Positions 6,464 through 7,482 of a DNA stretch of 7,482 bases are shown here, one piece after another. The first letter of the stretch is position 1, and each line of letters opens with the position of its first letter. Below the pieces are notes generated by a model that did no database searches, was not told the DNA's origin, and saw nothing but the letters and a program-made list of their open reading frames with translations. This DNA is from an uncultured Moraxella sp. (GTDB lineage: Bacteria > Pseudomonadota > Gammaproteobacteria > Pseudomonadales > Moraxellaceae): assembly GCA_937889485.1 (NCBI GenBank), contig CALAPG010000175.1:1-7482 (forward strand), in the 5' to 3' direction. A program made the translations under genes and the position numbers.

Positions 6464-6525
6464 AAACAAAAGTTATTAATTTTAGTGATATTATATACTC
6501 AGTAGAAAATTAATAACTTTTGTTT
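6464..6525. repeat. 20-bp perfect inverted repeat with a 22-nt centre
   Basis: The arms at 6464-6483 (starting AAACAAAAGTTATTAA) and 6506-6525 (ending TTAATAACTTTTGTTT) are exact reverse complements over 20 bp; the centre is 6484-6505. Pairing stops cleanly on both sides. As RNA the stem is AU-rich but ends in TTTTGTTT, so it could act as a terminator in either direction. As DNA it could be a paired operator, a recombinase site or a tiny mobile-element remnant. The centre holds a TATTATAT stretch. Confidence 0.75.
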
Positions 6526-6571
6526 AATACACACAGCCCCGAGAATTTAATTTAGCGCTATCCAACATCAA

Positions 6572-6577
6572 TATAAG
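6572..6577 (+). promoter_or_regulatory. Candidate -10 hexamer close to the OmpA-like gene
   Basis: TATAAG matches TATAAT at 5 of 6 and lies about 70 nt before the OmpA-like ATG, a normal promoter distance. The upstream -35 region (AATTTA/TAATTT near 6548-6554) is poor. It is an alternative to the promoter at 6331-6360. Confidence 0.25.
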
Positions 6578-6579
6578 CG

Positions 6580-6594
6580 AGGATTTTTAATCCT
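6580..6594 (+). other. Short hairpin in the OmpA-like gene leader
   Basis: AGGATT (6580-6585) and AATCCT (6589-6594) pair perfectly around TTT and are followed by GTTTTAT. This could be a weak terminator for read-through from upstream or a 5' leader hairpin. The stem is too short for a firm call. Confidence 0.3.
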
Positions 6595-6644
6595 GTTTTA
6601 TCTCAAGGCTAGATATCCCATATTTTTAACGCTAGGAGCAACAC

Positions 6645-7482
6645 ATGGCCATCTTAAGACCAGTAACCCTCACCTTATTACTAGCCAGCGGCATGGTCAG
6701 TCAAGCGCAAGCCGCACGTATCATTGATGAAACCAACCACAAAGCCGTCAACCAAGTACACTGGCACAAAGTAGACAACATGGCAGCCAAAGACCGCCTA
6801 AACCAAGCCATTCCTGACAACACCGCCAGCGTGGTATTTTTACGCAAACTTGACAAAGACGGACTACAAACCAGCGCCAACGTCGCCATCAACGACCGTT
6901 TTCAAGTCAGCTTACAGCCCAACAACTACAGCCAAATCTATACCTGCGTGGGCAGCAACCAAATCAGCGCTGAAATCACTGGGCACAAAAACAACGACCT
7001 GCTCAAAAACGCCAACCTCTACCAACTCAGCGCCAACACCACCTACTTTTTTGAAATAGACGTTGACGCAAAAGGCAACGCTACCGTAAGCCCAATCAGC
7101 CAAAACACGGCCATGGCAGCGCTTGAAAACATGGCTTACCAAACCCACCAAATCACCCGTGTGGTGCCCAACTGCCCAGTGATACAGCCACCTGCACCAA
7201 AACCTATCGCTGCCCCTGTAACCGTGGTTGCACCTGCGCCTATTCAGTATGAATCAATTGAACTCAAAGTCCTATTTGACAACGACAAATCACTGGTCAA
7301 ACCCAACTACTACCCAGAAGTCAAACGCGTTGCCGACTTCATGGCACGCCACCCAGAAGTGAGCGCCACCATTGAAGGACACACCGACAGCAATGCCAGT
7401 GACCAGTACAACCTAGCCTTATCACAGCGCCGTGTTGATGCCATCAAAAAAATCTTGATTAACAACTATGGCGTACCTGCTG
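6645..7482 (+). CDS. OmpA-family peptidoglycan-binding envelope protein (3' end beyond window)
   Basis: 279 codons are visible and the frame is open at the window edge. AGGAG (6634-6638) lies 6 nt before the ATG. A signal peptide of about 23 residues (TLTLLLASGMVSQAQA) directs export. Residues about 55-177 form an unrecognised, probably beta-rich domain (ASVVFLRKLDKDG, YQLSANTTYFFEIDV) with Cys101 and Cys177, a possible disulfide. It is not the eight-stranded OmpA barrel. A Pro/Ala/Val linker (178-200) leads to an OmpA-like domain from about 204: IELKVLFDNDKSLVKP, ATIEGHTDSN, YNLALSQRRVDAIKKIL. Asp248 and Arg263 are 15 apart, as are the Asp and Arg that hold diaminopimelate in OmpA proteins. 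Of 25 Asn codons 24 are AAC, against 3 of 7 in the upstream gene, which suggests high expression. It could be a periplasmic or surface-attached linker. Confidence 0.88.
   Translation, partial: MAILRPVTLTLLLASGMVSQAQAARIIDETNHKAVNQVHWHKVDNMAAKDRLNQAIPDNTASVVFLRKLDKDGLQTSANVAINDRFQVSLQPNNYSQIYTCVGSNQISAEITGHKNNDLLKNANLYQLSANTTYFFEIDVDAKGNATVSPISQNTAMAALENMAYQTHQITRVVPNCPVIQPPAPKPIAAPVTVVAPAPIQYESIELKVLFDNDKSLVKPNYYPEVKRVADFMARHPEVSATIEGHTDSNASDQYNLALSQRRVDAIKKILINNYGVPA

Larger units (their letters stand above)
6230..6644. other. 415-bp AT-rich intergenic spacer with repeats and candidate promoters
   Basis: No credible coding frame lies here. The spacer contains AAATTAAGT twice (6252-6260, 6262-6270), a small GCCTA/TAGGC hairpin (6313-6326), a sigma-70-like promoter (6331-6360), two long-looped inverted repeats (6369-6410, 6464-6525), a 14-bp tandem repeat (6415-6442) and a 6-bp hairpin near the OmpA-like gene (6580-6594). 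It is clearly more AT-rich than its neighbours. It may be a long leader for the OmpA-like gene, a small-RNA locus or the remains of an insertion. Confidence 0.7.

Noticed and set aside
6230..6644. CRISPR array or tRNA in the repeat-rich spacer
   Set aside because: The repeats are two or three short copies without regular unique spacers, and no cloverleaf could be drawn.

Overview
The window looks like a chromosomal stretch from a gammaproteobacterium. Protein flavour, moderate GC and codon use suggest Moraxellaceae (Moraxella, Psychrobacter or Acinetobacter relatives), but this is an impression from reading and no search was run. The core is a three-gene type I secretion system (T1SS) of the LapEBC type on the minus strand. 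To its right lie two plus-strand envelope-protein genes, and to its left the tail of an unrelated metabolic gene.

Layout: 1-203 (+) is the 3' end of an acyl-CoA dehydrogenase, most like isovaleryl-CoA dehydrogenase. It meets the secretion genes tail to tail at a near-perfect bidirectional terminator (216-249). The minus strand then reads, in transcription order, a TolC/LapE-type outer-membrane channel (5335-3896), a LapB/LssB-type ABC transporter with a degenerate C39-like N-terminal domain (3710-1518), and a HlyD/LapC-type membrane fusion protein (1471-299). A 150-bp divergent promoter region (5336-5485) separates the channel gene from a plus-strand gene (5486-6229). That gene encodes an unrecognised 247-residue inner-membrane protein whose membrane anchor resembles TonB/TolA but which lacks a TonB C-terminal domain. 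After a 415-bp AT-rich spacer full of repeats comes an OmpA-family protein (6645 to the window edge) with a signal peptide, an unusual N-terminal domain, a proline-rich linker and a peptidoglycan-binding OmpA-like domain.

How the parts may work together: the ABC protein energises export, the HlyD protein bridges the periplasm and the TolC-like protein forms the outer-membrane exit. In Lap-type systems the cargo is usually a giant RTX/BapA/LapA-type adhesin. Neither a cargo gene nor LapD/LapG-type retention genes are in this window. The OmpA-like protein could anchor the outer envelope to peptidoglycan, and the TonB-like protein could span from inner membrane to periplasm. Their link to secretion is inferred only from position.

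Most worth a second look are the TonB-anchored orphan protein divergent from the T1SS, the OmpA-family protein with its novel N-terminal domain and extreme codon bias, and the 6230-6644 spacer. The spacer holds two inverted repeats, each with a 22-nt centre, a 14-bp tandem repeat and a plausible promoter, so it could encode a small RNA or a structured leader. A 16-bp triple repeat sits directly upstream of the ABC transporter's ribosome binding site and affects the choice of its start codon.
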